From: Berberis thunbergii
Taxonomy: Eukaryota > Streptophyta > Magnoliopsida > Ranunculales > Berberidaceae
Direction: 5' to 3'
DNA length: 64,000 nucleotides
Assembly (NCBI GenBank): GCA_003290165.1
Contig: QNQO01000520.1
Coordinates: forward strand, 620,001-684,000
Part shown: piece after piece, positions 44,860 through 57,590 of the stretch
Position numbering within the stretch: the first letter of the stretch is position 1
Layout: the number at the start of each line of letters is the position of its first letter
The notes under the pieces: model-generated
The model's input: the letters and a program-made list of their open reading frames with translations, nothing else
What the model was told of the DNA's origin: nothing
Database searches by the model: none
Translations under genes and position numbers: made by a program

Positions 44860-45083
44860 TTATTAATAATATTAAAATTAATAATAATAAGTAGTAAGTA
44901 AATAAGTTCGAGACGGGACGGGATGGGTGGGATTGAAAATCTCCATCCCGATTCTAACCCAGATTAGTTCAAGATAGGATGACATTGGTTTGATCAAACC
45001 CAAATGGACCCAATAAAAATCAGAACGGGACGAGACGAAACCCAGACGGGATTGAGATCGCGGGATGGGATGCCCACCCCTAA
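44860..45083. mobile_element. hAT-type element end, family 3 copy 1
   Basis: An AT-rich lead (ATTAATAATAATAAGTAG) followed by GGGACGGGATGGGTGGGAT and ending GGGATGCCCACCCCTA. The end is a hAT-like terminal repeat (inverse TAGGGGTGGGCATCCC). The same arrangement occurs at 53085-53297. No opposite end was found, so it is a fragment. Confidence 0.5.
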
Positions 45084-45338
45084 AAAAATAACAATATATG
45101 AGGAAAAAAAAAGGTGGGGATGAATTGGTATTTATACTAGGAGGAAGTTGAGTGTGGAAAGTGGCTTTCTATTGCAAGACCAGAGGCAAAATAAAGAATG
45201 TTTGCTGGTTAATTCTAACAGGTGAATTTGAAAAGAGAGAATCTGTTTGATTTGATTAATGTTGCATAGAGATTTTTACTAACTTTACTATTGGAGGAAA
45301 TTGGCGATTTGATGCTGACAAACTCTCTACTCTTTTAA

Positions 45339-45637
45339 GGGCGTGTCTGGTGGCATAAAATCTTATGCCATGAGAATCTATAAGGGTATCACCTAAATCT
45401 AAATTAATTTGAGGTTCACTCATCAATACACTATTTAATTTTGTGATCAATAGTGTGAATGAAAGTTCTATGAACATGAGAATCACACCTTGATACTTCC
45501 AAAGCATGTGATGCCTATATTTATGAAACTTTCATTCTCACCGTTGATTACAAAATCAAATGGTGGACTGGTGAGTGAAAATCAAATTAGCTTTATGAAT
45601 TTTCATAGCATAGGATTACATGCAACCAAAAACACCC
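45339..45637. mobile_element. Tourist-like (PIF/Harbinger) MITE
   Basis: The left end GGGCGTGTCTGGTGGCATAA and right end (inverse) GGGTGTTTTTGGTTGCATGT form long imperfect inverted repeats that extend into most of the 299 bp, so the element folds back on itself. The 3-bp TSD is TAA (45336-45338, 45638-45640), typical of PIF/Harbinger. Confidence 0.85.
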
Positions 45638-47870
45638 TAAGTGGAGTTGCAACACTTCCAAAATTTACCTGAATCAAAACCACCGAGCTATAATGGCAGG
45701 ACCAATGTGAATCTGACTTGGAACAATTTGTGTTGTAAACGGTGTAAGATACCTTTCCTTCATTCTATCATGAACTATGAGTAGCTCATATCAAGTTTGA
45801 TATCCAATGTAATCAAAGACTGAATTTTTGCAAAATTTTGCCAAATTTTTCATTTTTTTGAATTACAAAAAGACAAAGGACTTGAGGCAAATTTACATTT
45901 TTCCGAGGGTTTTTTTTGGATTTTTTTTTTCGATGGCAGAACTCGATTCTTCCCCTTCTCATGTCAGTTGCTATCAATAAAACCTTAACCTTTAATACCT
46001 GTTCTACGCTGTCAAAAGAGATCTTTGCAAACAAAACTTCTGCCACATGATAACAGAACACGTGAAATAAAACAGGACTAGTTCTCTCCATCATACGAGC
46101 ATTGTCAAGCGAAATTGCCACCGACCCGTTGTTCCCTTGAAACTCTTCAGTAAAGTACAATGTGTCAGTTTAACACTGAATGACAATCATAGTGATTCAA
46201 GGCCCCTTTTATGATTAGGGTTATCATTGCAGACATATACTGAACTTAACCCATTTCAAATATCTTTCTTTAAATCCCATATCAAAATATAAAATATGTG
46301 GCAGGTTCTACCATAACCTCAACAATATCAACATGAGAAAAAGCTAAACAAATTGAAGTACTCTTTTTCTAAGAAGTAATGGCTCAGAACTTGATAAGAA
46401 TTCGCAAGCGGCAATTCAAAGACATTCCAAATTGCAGCTTCAGCAGACATCTGACTTTTGATGGGGTAAACTTTTGAGTAGGTAAGGATTGAGAAACTCT
46501 GCAATTACTGAGAGATCAGAGCTTCAGTAAGCAGAACTTTGATTTTATCTTCAAAAGCATATAATACAAGCATTAAAATGATTGATAAAGATCTCGATTC
46601 ACATTGTTGAGGGAGAATTTCTCTATACAAGATTGTATTTAGTTATTTACTCAATGTTATTTATTCATTTCATACCTATATTGTAACTCAAACATAGATT
46701 GCAGCTAATGGTTCACCAAGAATCACACTATGTTTCTTACCAATTTACATTTATTTAATACCAAATAAAAAAAGATGACACATAGCAAATAGGAGAACTC
46801 AGTATTGCACTGCATTAATTCTCTGATCAATACTAATCAGCTTAGTTCAATGTCGAACCAGTATTCAACATTTACAGTATAAGAAACTCAAATGATGGTG
46901 CACAACTACAATTCAGAGAACTGCTAAAACCCTAATTTCGGCATGATTAACCATCCTCATGCATTGATACTAATTTTGGTTAGTTTGGATTAAGGTTTCA
47001 ACCCCATCTTCCAATGTACATGCTGTAAATGAATAAACATGTGGCCTCATCCAACATGCTAAACTCAAAAGGCTTCCGTATTTTGCTTAGAGTACCATTC
47101 TATACTTAAAACCTCAATCACCATGATAAAACCATTTGAAAAGGCAAGGCAATAACAGCATTTGTGTTTGTAGACATTGACGCCTGGTCTTACCAGTGAC
47201 TAACACATGCGGGGAGCCAACAGGTGTTCGGTAAGGTGGGATGGGAACTATGAGTGTGTAGAGTCCCACAGGGTTCTCAGCTATTTCTCAAGAGATTGAG
47301 CTGTTTGAAAGCCTCCTCAACCTACAATAGTCGCTGAACTTCTCCAGCCTTCTATTTGTTAATTTATCTATCCCAAATTACTTTCATTGATTTAATATTA
47401 ATATTTGAAAATTTACTGATAATCACAGAAAAAAAAAAGATACGTTTACTTTTCTCAATACCACATTGAATTTGAACAAGTATTGGTTAGGGAACACATA
47501 CATACAGCCATACCTACAAGTCCAAACAAAAAGTATCCATGCCAGAAAGGTAGAGTTTGTTTTTCAAGGCCATTGCAATATGACCTCTACATGCAACAAA
47601 GTATAAATCATGTGGGTAGAAATAGCAACTTTACCTCTGTTGCATCCTTTGCGCATCTTTACAAATGAGGAGTCTCAAATAATATTACCCTTCTTTCCTG
47701 CAATTGAAAAACTATTTTAATATCAAATCCTTGATAAATATAACTCGCACCAAATAATCAAGGGTTTGGTAAACAGACAAAAGCTACTTTATTTTTCCTT
47801 GGGCACTATTGTTAATCAGTTTTAACTTCCTTGAAAGAAATTAATCATTAAAATACAATAAAAAGACTGG
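45638..47870. other. Region downstream of MED31; one unassigned exon-like frame
   Basis: On the minus strand, about 46160-46000, there is an open frame FTEEFQGNNGSVAISLDNAR, MMERTSPVLFHVFCYHVAEV then FAKISFDSVEQ ending at a CAG/GTATT donor. It looks protein-like but I cannot name the family, and an in-frame TAA lies just upstream, so it may be a relic. The rest, to 47870, shows no gene; the part nearest 47871 is the likely 3' untranslated region of MED31. Confidence 0.35.
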
Positions 47871-50800
47871 TCATACTATTGTTCTCAACTTTCTAGTGTC
47901 AATATCTATTTGATTAGACGAATAACAAGAGAACAGATGAAGATTGTACTTTCTCTTTCTTCGATCACCACTCATGTTTCTCATTTCATTTTTTGGTATA
48001 ACAGATCCAGCTGCGGCACCATGTTGCATAGGAGGAAGGGACTGAGCAGGAGGAGCACCAACTGTTGTAGTCGGGACTACTGTTGGGGGTGCAACTGAAG
48101 CTGCTGGTACAGGAGCTGGTTCAGGAAGTGGTCGTGGAACAATGTGTTTCAACCGATTGTTTCTGTAGTTTTTCCAGAAAAAGAATTGTTGTCTGTGCGC
48201 CAATTCCTTTAAAAAAATTGTCAAAAAACACATCTAATTAAAAAAAACGTATAATTAAGGGGCATATAGAACTACTATTTCTGTAACATATTGACATGAG
48301 AAAATGAAAGATGAAACAAAGTATTAAGTTTCCCTTTTTTTTTTTCCTCTCCTGCCAACTCTTTCATTTCCCATTTAGACAACATGACAAAAAAGGGTAT
48401 CAACTCCAGTCCTGTCAGTAATCTTTTTACTCGTCTAAGGTTATGTAGTTTCTATGAGTAAATGAAAGATGAAACAAAGCACACAGTTACCTTTTATTTT
48501 CCCTCCTGCCAACTCTTTCATTTCCCATTTAGAAAACAAGATAAAAAAGGCATCAAACTCCAGTCTTGTAAGTAATCTTTTTACTTGTCTAAGTTTCTAC
48601 AGTGGACTTTGCACCTATACTAGGCCCCTCGGTGTTTTCGGTGATGAGTTTTCCAAGTAAATATGTTCCGTATAAGAATTTATGGTGATGGGTTTCCAAG
48701 TGAATTTACCTCATATGGAGTTTGTACCATACAAAAAAGATTCTTGTATGTAACAAATTTTGCTTGCTATTTTCTTTGTTATAAAATGGGGAAGTGGGAA
48801 GCTTAGGCTTCATCCACTTTTGCTTGTATTTGGCAGCAAAAATCTTGCTGCATACTCCATAGACTACCTTGGTCCTTTTTAAACCTCCTACCATTTACCA
48901 AGAATGGCCTAATACCCAACCTCTCTATTGCAGTGCAAAACAAATCCCAGTAAATTCAGTAATGAAATCCTTAGATTCCTCAAAGCCATTCCATAAAAAT
49001 TCTCACATTTTCTCCATTTTCTTTGTAATTGATGTAGGAAAATGGAATAATGACATGTAATCCAAGTCAATCACCTCCTAAATTGAGCAATTTTCTTTTC
49101 CAAAATGTAAGTTTTTCTGCTTCAATAAATATAATTCTTCAACCATGTCCAATGGTTTTTTCAATGGTAAAGCTAAGTCAGGCTTTCACAAGGTGTCCAT
49201 GTTTCAACCAAGGAAATATGTGGGATCTTGGGCCAAAAAGTTTCAAGCACAAGGTACCTATGTTCCAACCAGTGTAGTTAAGGCGTTGAGGCGGATGAGC
49301 TTGAAAACGCCCACTGAGGCGGTCTTTAACATTTTTCAAAGATTTTTTATTATAATAAATTGAAACACATTTAGATGAGAAATATTTATCATCATTTTGA
49401 TAACTTGCATATGCCAATGTTTAAAAAAAGTCATACAACTATTTAGAATTGAAATGAAAACATAAAAAAGTTGCATAGCATAGCAAAAAGATGCACTACA
49501 TAAGTGTACTTAACTTGCCTATCCACTAAATCACTAAAAAAGAACCATACAAGAAAACATCAAAGTATAATGTAAACTAGTTCATCAACTTCTCATTGGT
49601 TTAACTTTGGAAATTTGAAACAGTGTTTGGAAAATTGCAATTTGGTTAAAGGCATCGCCCAACAGGTCTCATTGGTTTAACTTTGGAAATTTGCACTAAA
49701 TTTCGATCCATATGCTGAATATTACAATCCATACACTGTAATATTACTTATTATTGTTTATTGTGAAGAAAAAAAATGCAGCAGAATAAATCATATAAAA
49801 AAAAGGAGCAGAACAGATCATATAAAAAAAAACAGATCATTAAAAAAATGAGTAGAACAGATGATATAAAAAAGGAGTAGAACAGATCATATAAAAAAAA
49901 AACAGTAGAACAAATCATGAAAAAAAATCACAGCAGAAGCTACAGAACAGATCATATAAAAAAAAACACAGGAAGAAGAGGGAAGAAGAAGAGGAAGGGG
50001 GATGAAGAAGAGAGGAAACATACCTGATATGAAAGAAGCAACGCCTAATTTAAAGGAGAGGAACATGATTAGAAGGAGAAGAACACACACAACAACAACA
50101 ATAGCCCCCAAGGAGTTGTTCTCGTCTAAACCTCTAAATACCTCCCTCTTAACCTTAAAAGACAAGTGGGCTGCAATAGGCTTTTGGTTTTTAAGCTGTA
50201 AATGGGCTGAGGCGGTTCGAGGTAATGAGGAGTGAGGCTGTCCGAGGCGGACGCCTAACTTCACCGCTCCGCCTGGCATCATTTTGAAGCGTCTCTTTGC
50301 CAAAACGCCTCGAGGCGCGCCTAGGCGTCCGCCTTAACAACTGGTTCCAACCAAAGAAATATGTGTTGTCTTGGGCCAAATAAGCTTCAACCACAGCAAA
50401 AATGTGAATATTTAAATTGAACGTCAAACCCTAAACACATCCAAACACAAACTGCTAGGTTTCATGCTTTGGGATGTCAATGCAGTCATGTAAGGAAGAA
50501 GTCGACAACATGGAAGAGGAGTTTCAATCATACATGGAAAAGATAAAGTTTATTGAGAGTTCCGGAGTTGCAAAAAGAAATGGTATAGTCAAACAAGATG
50601 TTCCCGAAATTCTGCAATGGAACTGAGAACTGAGAAGCTAACCAAAAGTTTATACTCCGAGGAGCAGGAAGATCAAAGACGACTAGGATATGTGGCATTC
50701 ACGCCACAACTTCATAGGGCTGGTAGGGCTGGCTCTGATGTTGGGATGGCCCAAGCTCCACCTTTACCAAGAGCTGACAAGCTAGACTTCAAAATATGTT

Positions 50801-52357
50801 GCCATGTGCACTTATTGTGAAAACCAGTCATCCAAAAGCAGCAGTAAGAAACATATAAGAGATATCAAGGAAATTTTTTTTTCGCATTCTTCATAGTATA
50901 ATCATGAGAAGCTGCTAGGATTAGCTCATCAAGAGCAGTTACAATGACTATAGCCCACGACACTCTTGTAGCTCCTCTAGTTGGAGAGAAAATGGAAAGT
51001 TTCAAATCAAGAAACACTTGGATAAGTACTAACGAAAAGAAAGATGGAGTGCATGTAGGTAAGGAAAGGGTATGGTGCTTGCAAATCTGGAAAGCTCGTG
51101 CAGTGCTCATATTGATATTACTCGTCGATAACTTTAGAAATACTTATCTTCATCGTGCAAGTTCCAGTTTCCATAACAGGACCTACACAACCCAGTAGGA
51201 AAAAAAGCACAACATAACATGAAATTGGAATGACAATTTTAGTACATGTCTAGGTTTTTAATTTATTATAACTATTCTAATACAAAATTTCCATTTTAAA
51301 ACCAATAAAAAGAAGCGAACATCTCCACAACAATAAATTTCAAAAGGAGCAGCAACAACAACAACAATAAGAAGAGAAGAAGTAAAATAAAAGTAAGAAA
51401 GAAACCTTGCTGCCTGGATGAGCCATTGCATTGCGGAAGTTTGCATTTTGGAGAAGTTCAAGAAAGAACAAACAATGTGGATACCTGAATTTGGGAATCT
51501 ATGAGGAATATACATTGGACAAGAAGGAAATCTAAAGCTAGATATGTAACATAAACGTGGCGCTGGGAAAGCAATAACAACATTTAAACTAAGATGACGA
51601 GGATTCATCTAAAAAATGTGCCTTACATTATAAATTTAATGTATTCAGGCCTTTGCCAATACTGAAGATATTTCAAGTACCCAATGAAAGCTTCATCCTC
51701 AAAATAGCGGTTTTGAGCTAAATCTGCATGATCAAAATCCATGATCAAAATCCACGAGTACTAGCATTGATACCATAAGGAAGGATTCAAACAATGCATT
51801 TCTTGTAAGAATTTCAATAACGTGCATAGCTCCTATAATCCCCACAACAAATTTTTTCCAAGATCACAACAAACAATCCCGTTTCATGAAGCAGTGAAGA
51901 CGTGGATTCTTACAAATCACATAAAAATTTGCTTAATCTTGAATCACTCACAATGAATGTACGTTGGATTAGCCAGACACTGAACGAATTCCAACTCAAG
52001 CAAAAACGTTGGCGCCCATCATCAGGATCCTTGTATATGTTTGGTGGCGGCCTGCATAGATTAGCCAAACCCAAGATCAACAAATCCATTAAACAAGCAG
52101 TAGAAGAATCATAAACGTGTGTCTCCGTGAAATCTAGATTTAACATAATAAACATGCAAGCAAAAGCGGCTCTAAACACTATACTCAAAAGAAATAAAAA
52201 ATCGGACTCGAAAAGACACATATACTTGTCGAAACAATGTTGACAAAAGGGGCTAGTATCACGCTACATTATTTACCAAGTGAAGTAATATACAAAGAGC
52301 AGTTACTCACTGTGGGAGAGTGTCAAGTGTATCCTCGTCGTCTCTGCTGGAATCCAT
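47871..52357 (-). CDS. MED31: Mediator complex subunit 31 (SOH1), five exons, with a 1-base deletion in exon 2
   Basis: MED31 belongs to the middle module of Mediator, which links transcription factors to RNA polymerase II in the nucleus. On the minus strand: exon 1 52357-52311 (MDSSRDDEDTLDTLP), exon 2 52051-51952 (PNIYKDPDDGRQRF and, in the next frame, ELEFVQCLANPTYIH), exon 3 51723-51627 (LAQNRYFEDEAFIGYLKYLQ, YWQRPEYIKFI), exon 4 51484-51406 (YPHCLFFLELLQNANFRNAM), exon 5 48206-47871 (ELAHRQQFFFWKNYRNNRLK, HIVPRPLPEP, then a P/A/V-rich tail and DRRKRK). All borders are GT-AG and phases agree, except that exon 2 is one base short: the CGT-TTT-TTG codons have five T (plus strand A at 52002-52006) where six are needed. 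The repaired length, about 219 residues, fits plant MED31. Either a pseudogene or a homopolymer sequence error. Confidence 0.88.
48299..48600. repeat. Tandem duplication of about 155 bp in MED31 intron 4
   Basis: The block AAATGAAAGATGAAACAAAG ... CTGCCAACTCTTTCATTTCC ... AGTAATCTTTTTACT..GTCTAAG occurs twice in direct order, starting near 48301 and near 48460, with scattered differences. Confidence 0.8.
49270..50343. mobile_element. Non-autonomous hAT element in MED31 intron 4
   Basis: Left end CAGTGTAGTTAAGGCG, right end (inverse) CAGTTGTTAAGGCGG. A perfect 8-bp TSD GTTCCAAC flanks it (49262-49269 and 50344-50351). 1074 bp. The ends are rich in GAGGCGG and GCGCCTAGGCG motifs, and the interior has an A-rich array of GAACAGATCATATAAAAAA units (about 49780-49970). 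No transposase. Confidence 0.93.
50474..50626 (+). other. Unassigned 50-codon open frame in MED31 intron 4
   Basis: An acidic, helical frame (SCKEEVDNMEEEFQSYMEKI, then KFIESSGVAKRNGIVKQDV) opposite to the host gene. It has a coiled-coil look but no known family, no neighbours and no clear promoter. It could be a relic of an older insertion or chance. Confidence 0.2.
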
Positions 52358-53084
52358 TAGTGCCACTTTTGAAACTAAAAATTAATATATTTTACCAAAA
52401 ATGTCAGCAAGACTATCAACAAATAATTCAAATTGATGCAAAGATAAACGAATAACTATGCAATTCATTTACTCAAAAATTTAATACCCATCTCAATTTT
52501 GTTTTGGGGGGAAAACGAGTCAAATAAACCATCACATTGCAAATTACTACAAGGAAAGGTTGGGGATTTCGGTTACTGTAGCAATACAAAACAGATGAGC
52601 AGAATAAAAATTCCAATTTAGGGTTTATGTAATTTTCGGCACAAAAATTAGGAAACATTTCAGCACTCAAGCGATATAGCTGAAAGAAATCGAAGACTGA
52701 CCTAGGTCGGGTGGTGGTCGAAGAGCAGGAAAACCCTTTGCAAGAACGTATCTGTTTGATCAGCGACGAAGATGAAATTGTGGGTTTCGCATCGCGGTGA
52801 AGACTGTGGAGATGACGAGTGGAGACGTTGGGGCGGGGGAGGATCGGGGGAGAGGTAAGGCTGTGTATGGAAAGTAAATGTATTTCTAACGAATGGAGGT
52901 CTGGCACGGGATGTTCCCTTCCATATCCTTAATCTTGGCGATCGGAGAGATCTTATTCCGACCTCATCTCATTTCAAATGGATTCTCTACCGGACGAGAC
53001 TATATGATTTAAGTCTTATACATTAGTTAGATAAATAATCACGTCTCAAATAGTCAATACCACAAGTACATGATCATCAAAAAT
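52358..53084. promoter_or_regulatory. Upstream region of MED31
   Basis: Likely 5' untranslated region and promoter of MED31 on the minus strand. CT-rich tracts on the minus strand around 52790-52860 resemble a plant core-promoter pyrimidine patch. No other gene is recognised. Confidence 0.4.
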
Positions 53085-53297
53085 CAAGTTAAACTTAATT
53101 AAAATGTTAAAATTAATAATAATTAATATTAAATAAATAAGTTCAAGACAAGATGGGTGAGATTGAAAATTTTCATCCCAATCCCATGCCACATAAATCG
53201 GGACGGAATCATAATAAGTTTGATCAAATTCCACAAGGACCGAAAAAATCAGAAGGGGGCGTGATTGAGATCAGACGATGGAATGCCCATCCCTAAT
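53085..53297. mobile_element. hAT-type element end, family 3 copy 2
   Basis: Same order as 44860-45083: ATTAATAATAATTAATATTA lead, AAGTTCAAGACAAGATGGGT, TTTGATCAAA, and end GGAATGCCCATCCCTA. One end only. Confidence 0.5.
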
Positions 53298-53984
53298 TTC
53301 TATGGATGGGAAAAGGATATTAAAATACCCACAACTTTTATATTTGAGCCACCCTTATTTCTAACCTTTGCCCCACTTGGTTCTCGATAAATTTGTGGAA
53401 TTTCTACTGGTGCATTTACAATGGATTAAGTAAAATTACTCCTCAAAGTGATGACTGCTCCCCTAGTTTGGACAAAAAAAAAACAAAAACAAAAAACAAA
53501 TTGTGTGTTTTTCAAGAAGGTGTGAACATATTTTTTTTTCTTTTTGCCATTAGTCATGCTTTAACACTCTAAATCTACATTCATTTTGACATTGGTGATG
53601 TGTCGTGTCCTCATTTGCTCACACTTTTTAACTTTTCAAAATGTTGCCCAATGAAAAATAGTGGGATTTATTGATCCTATGACCTAGAGAGTCATAGGGT
53701 CTAGCGATTTTGAGCTCCAGATTAGTTTTAATTCCATGTTAGCAAATTGCTAGTCAAAACATTCTAATTTTAGAAAATAATTGATTGAAGAGAATAAATG
53801 ATAATAAATATGCAATAAATCGCTCTCAATTCACTGTCCTCCCCCCTTTCTTCATCCCTCAATTTAATATTGCGCATAAATATGCAACAAATCGCTCTCA
53901 ATTTCCTCTCATTTTCGATGAAATAACTAACTCTGTGCAATCATATTATCAACAAACTCATCAACATCAATCTCCCATCCGCTA
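53298..53984. other. No gene recognised
   Basis: AT-rich, with a short near-repeat (TATGCAATAAATCGCTCTCAA at about 53808 and 53880). No long open frame of known type. Confidence 0.4.
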
Positions 53985-54440
53985 TACTAATTGTATCAAA
54001 TGGAATCCTCCAACTGCCCTCGGTTCACTCTTAATTTTGATGGTTCTAGCTTAGTTAGTTCGGGACCCAACCATCGCCAGAGGTATATTCGAGATCAAGA
54101 TGGGCGATTTATATTGTTGGTTTTAATAGATTACATTCCATGCTACTAATAACAAAGCTGAAGAAATGGCCATAATGCTTGGCGTTACTTGCAATTTCTA
54201 AAGGAATTACGCATTTGATCATACAATCTGATTCTAATGTGGTGCACAGGAATTGAAAGCATTGATGGAGACTCAATAGACTAGTACTCCAACACACCGA
54301 GCTCCTCATCCTCTAATAATGGCATCCAGCTCAGTGATTCTCAATTCAATGGTTTTGTTGACTACATTTTGTAGATGGAGCTTGAACATCCCTATTGTGA
54401 AGGCAATCAGATTCCAGACTGGTTGGCAAAGCAATAAATG
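53985..54440 (+). pseudogene. Decayed plant RNase H-like (RVT_3) fragment
   Basis: Mixed frames give KWNPP, LNFDGSS, GIFRDQDGRFI, NKAEEMAIMLGV, KGITHLIIQSDSNVVH. This is the RNase H type found in plant LINE-related proteins and in single-copy RVT_3 genes: KLNxDGS with the first catalytic D, GG..RD..G, the E of (N)KAEE, and the D of ESDS. Frameshifts are frequent and no reverse transcriptase is present. Confidence 0.55.
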
Positions 54441-54551
54441 TAATTTTGGTTCTTTCATGTATGTTATTTAAATAGAATTCCACCAGCTATTTTTGGCTGA
54501 TTATATGAAAAATCTTTTCCCGCGCATATATAATATATTCCCAATGTAAAT

Positions 54552-54991
54552 TGATGCGTCCAAATCTCGTCATCTTGTTAGTTTGATCTGCAAAACAGAT
54601 GTTAGACTACCGCCCGAAGGCACTCTGATACTTAAGTTAGCAACTTTGTTTGAAGAAGGAAGTAAATCTGAACAAAACTCAGTTAAAGTTGCATACCATG
54701 ATCAATTGTTCCCTTCCCTTTACCTTTATGAAGAGGTGTCCGTGGAGGTGTAATTTTCTCCACAACTCTTTTCTTATATAATGTTTCTCTTCTCTATGAA
54801 AGAACTCGTGCGGGCTAGAATTTGGGCTTTGATTACAACTTTTTATGATGGGCCCTGTTTGGGCTTTTATGACTGGTTTTGCCTTCTTAGGTTTTATGAG
54901 CTGGCTCGGTAGGTGGGGTACTTGATCCTCGTGATGGATGTTTTTTGCCATGTGTACGGCTGTGATGGTGGTTTATTTTCATGTATAATTA
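54552..54991 (-). repeat. 3' LTR of element B
   Basis: Plus strand TGATGCGTCCAAATC to CATGTATAATTA. 440 bp, shorter than its partner (538 bp) mainly by one internal gap after the CCTTTACCTTT stretch. The end is degraded from TCATCA to TAATTA. Confidence 0.85.
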
Positions 54992-55008
54992 GCTACTCCC
55001 CCCTTAGT
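54992..55008 (-). other. Polypurine tract of element B
   Basis: Plus strand GCTACTCCCCCCTTAGT next to the LTR, identical to element A over this stretch. Confidence 0.8.
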
Positions 55009-55326
55009 TAGTGGGTATGCTGATGTGGCCATTAATTTCATGACAGTTGGTCTTTCAATTTCATCATTGCCTTATATTTAATGTTGTCAGCAACTTTTGG
55101 TGGGTTGGTGTCTCGATTTTTCACTCACTTGTTCATTTTTGTGCACATTTTTTAGGATTTCGCGTAGCCATCATATCCCGCACGCCATCCCATGAGTAGT
55201 CCTTTCATTGCTTGGTTCTATATAAGGGGAATGATGGGTTTGTTTTCCCTGTTTACCCTATCTTTAAAATTAGGGGTTTTTTCTTCTTTTATTTTTTTCG
55301 TTCTCCTTGCTTCTCCATTTCTAGCG

Positions 55327-57590
55327 ATGTCTGTTGGCGATAAACTAAGTGGTAAGGCGCTAACTACTTGTGAAGCTTATTTTTCTCCCAAATAAGTTTC
55401 TCAAGTGACGTTGGACAACCTTCGTCCTGACTATAATTTGCCACCCAACCTCGAGATTATTTTACCTAGACAGAACGAATAGTCCTTGTCGTCCAAGGTT
55501 CAGGTACATTACACTATATCCGTGCATGTTTTCTTCTGGCCTTCTATTCTCAGTTCTAGAGTTGTTTTAGGAGTATCTGGATTTTTGGGCATTCCTTCTG
55601 CCCAAATGGGTCCCAATGGTTGGAGGGTCATGGTTTCTTCTTATGCGAGGGCTATTCTATCCGACATTCCATTAACTGTTAAAGTTCTACATTCGGTGAT
55701 TGGTCTGATGGTGACCAAGGATATCTGCTTCCTCCATTCCCCTGCCAGTTTCGGAAAGCTTAATGATGACATTCGAGAGTGGTCGAGGTCTAGTTTTATG
55801 CTTATGTTAACTCTTGCTACTTCCAATTGCGAGGTCGTCTGATTTTGCGATCGTTTTGACTTCCTAACAAGCAGAGGGATCTACAATTGATTGCGGAGGA
55901 GCGAAGGGTCAGTGACCAATTCTTGAAGCTTCTCGAGTTCCCTATGGAGGCATTTCTCTCCGAGGACATCTTGGAGTGTAGCGGTTTGTACACTATGAAG
56001 AAAAGGAGTGATCCTTGCTAACTAAATCCTGAGCTGAGGAAATTGTCTCTTGCGCTGCTCTTACTAGCGTTAGTGGTACTAGCATTGATTGGGAAGTGAG
56101 TTCGGATAGGTGTGTTACGGATCTCGATGCTCCTATCAATGTCATTGGCTCGACTTCTAGGAAGAGGAAGCTTCGAGGCCTGCTAGTATGTCGAAGCGAT
56201 TGTTGGTAGACCCTGGTCGGGTTTCGAAGAATAAACGACTCTCTACTCATGGTGCTGCTCAGACTGCATCTCGTCCGAGTCCTTTTGGAAAGGATGTTTC
56301 GAAAGAGGATCGTGCATCCCTCGAGAAGGTTGAGGATATGAGGTTGGTGCTGAAGAGGAGCGAGAAAGAGACAACTTATCTGTTGGACGATAATGAAAAT
56401 AAGATTTTTTCGCCTATGGTGTTCGAACTTTGTTGAATGGTTTAACGACGATCCTCGGGCTATCGATGATAAGATGCTCTAGTTGGCTGGGGAGCAATCT
56501 AAAGAGGTTGTCATTAGTGGTCAGATTTTCCAAAGTTCTTCCTCTTCGGTCTCCTTCTATTAATGTCAGTGACATGGTCGAAATCTTAGTTTCTTATCCC
56601 GCTCGTTTGGACTCCTTTGTTCCTGCTGCCACTACTACTTGTTCTGCTCCTGCCATGGTTGCTCCGCGCTGGAATAGTAAGAATGGTTTTTCTGTTGTTA
56701 CTACTGTTCCGCAAGCCCTTTCGATTGTTGGGGTGGTTCTTGTGTGCTTTCAGATCCTCGTGTTTTTAATCCATGAGTTAGCTGAACTGAGCCTAGCTCG
56801 GAAGATATCCGTATCAAGTCAGACGAAAAGTTTTGCTGGTTTACTCAGCTTGACGTGCAAGATGGCGCGCAGGCTGATAAATGAATGGCACGGGCAGTTA
56901 GTGGAAAGATCTTCGATGCCTGTTCTTGGATTCAAGCGCTCATCTTGTTTATGATCTTAAGCAAATAATGGATGTGATGAATCATCTCACTTATGCAGGG
57001 GTGATGGGTTCTTGTCGTGATCAGGTTGTTTTTCTGAGAGAAAGTTAGCAGCGCTGTTGCTGGTATTTTCTTAGGTCCTTTCCCAATTCGACGTGTTGAA
57101 AGCACGATGCGCAGAGTTGGATGAAATTGTCGGGGTTGCTCGGGCCTCGTTGATTGAAGTGGAAAGTGCGTGGGATCAGTCTGTAGTTGAGCTCAAGTCC
57201 TTGAGGACCAAGTTGGATGGGGTCAGTGCCTCTTTGCGTGATGTGGAGAAGGAGCTATCTGCCGAGAAGGCAGCTTATGGTGAGGTTGCATGTGTTGTGA
57301 TTGAGCAATTCGTTAATCGTGATAATGCTGAGAAACGGGTGGAGCAGTTGACAGCTGCGCTCAACAAGGTCAAGGGAAACACTTCTGTTATTCTTACCAC
57401 CGCTGAGGACGACTTGATGCGGCAAAAAGCGAACTTGCTACTGCCAAGGACAAGCTTCGCATTGCGGAGTTTGAAGATTGGAAACGAGTTGTTGATGAGT
57501 GGATTGAGCTTCTTGATTATATCGAGGGGCTCAATGTAGATTTGTCTAAGTACCGCCACTTGGTTGATTAAGCTTTCGAAGATGATGATA
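55327..57590 (+). pseudogene. Antisense ORF of element B (PF04195-like)
   Basis: From ATG 55327: MSVGDKLSGKALTTCEAYFS, in-frame TAA near 55393, then FLGIPSAQMGPNGWRVMVSS (PF04195-like PNGW box), ICFLHSPASFGKLNDDIREW, a basic/serine-rich part (MSKRLLVDPGRVSKNKRL), and a coiled coil at about 57093-57420 (ARCAELDEIVGVARASLIEV, LRDVEKELSAEKAAYGEV). The order matches element A. It lies opposite to gag. Stops and shifts make it inactive. Confidence 0.7.

Noticed and set aside
50617..50820. 67-codon plus-strand ORF after the acidic frame
   Set aside because: No family resemblance, no splice link that can be supported, and it lies in a MED31 intron.
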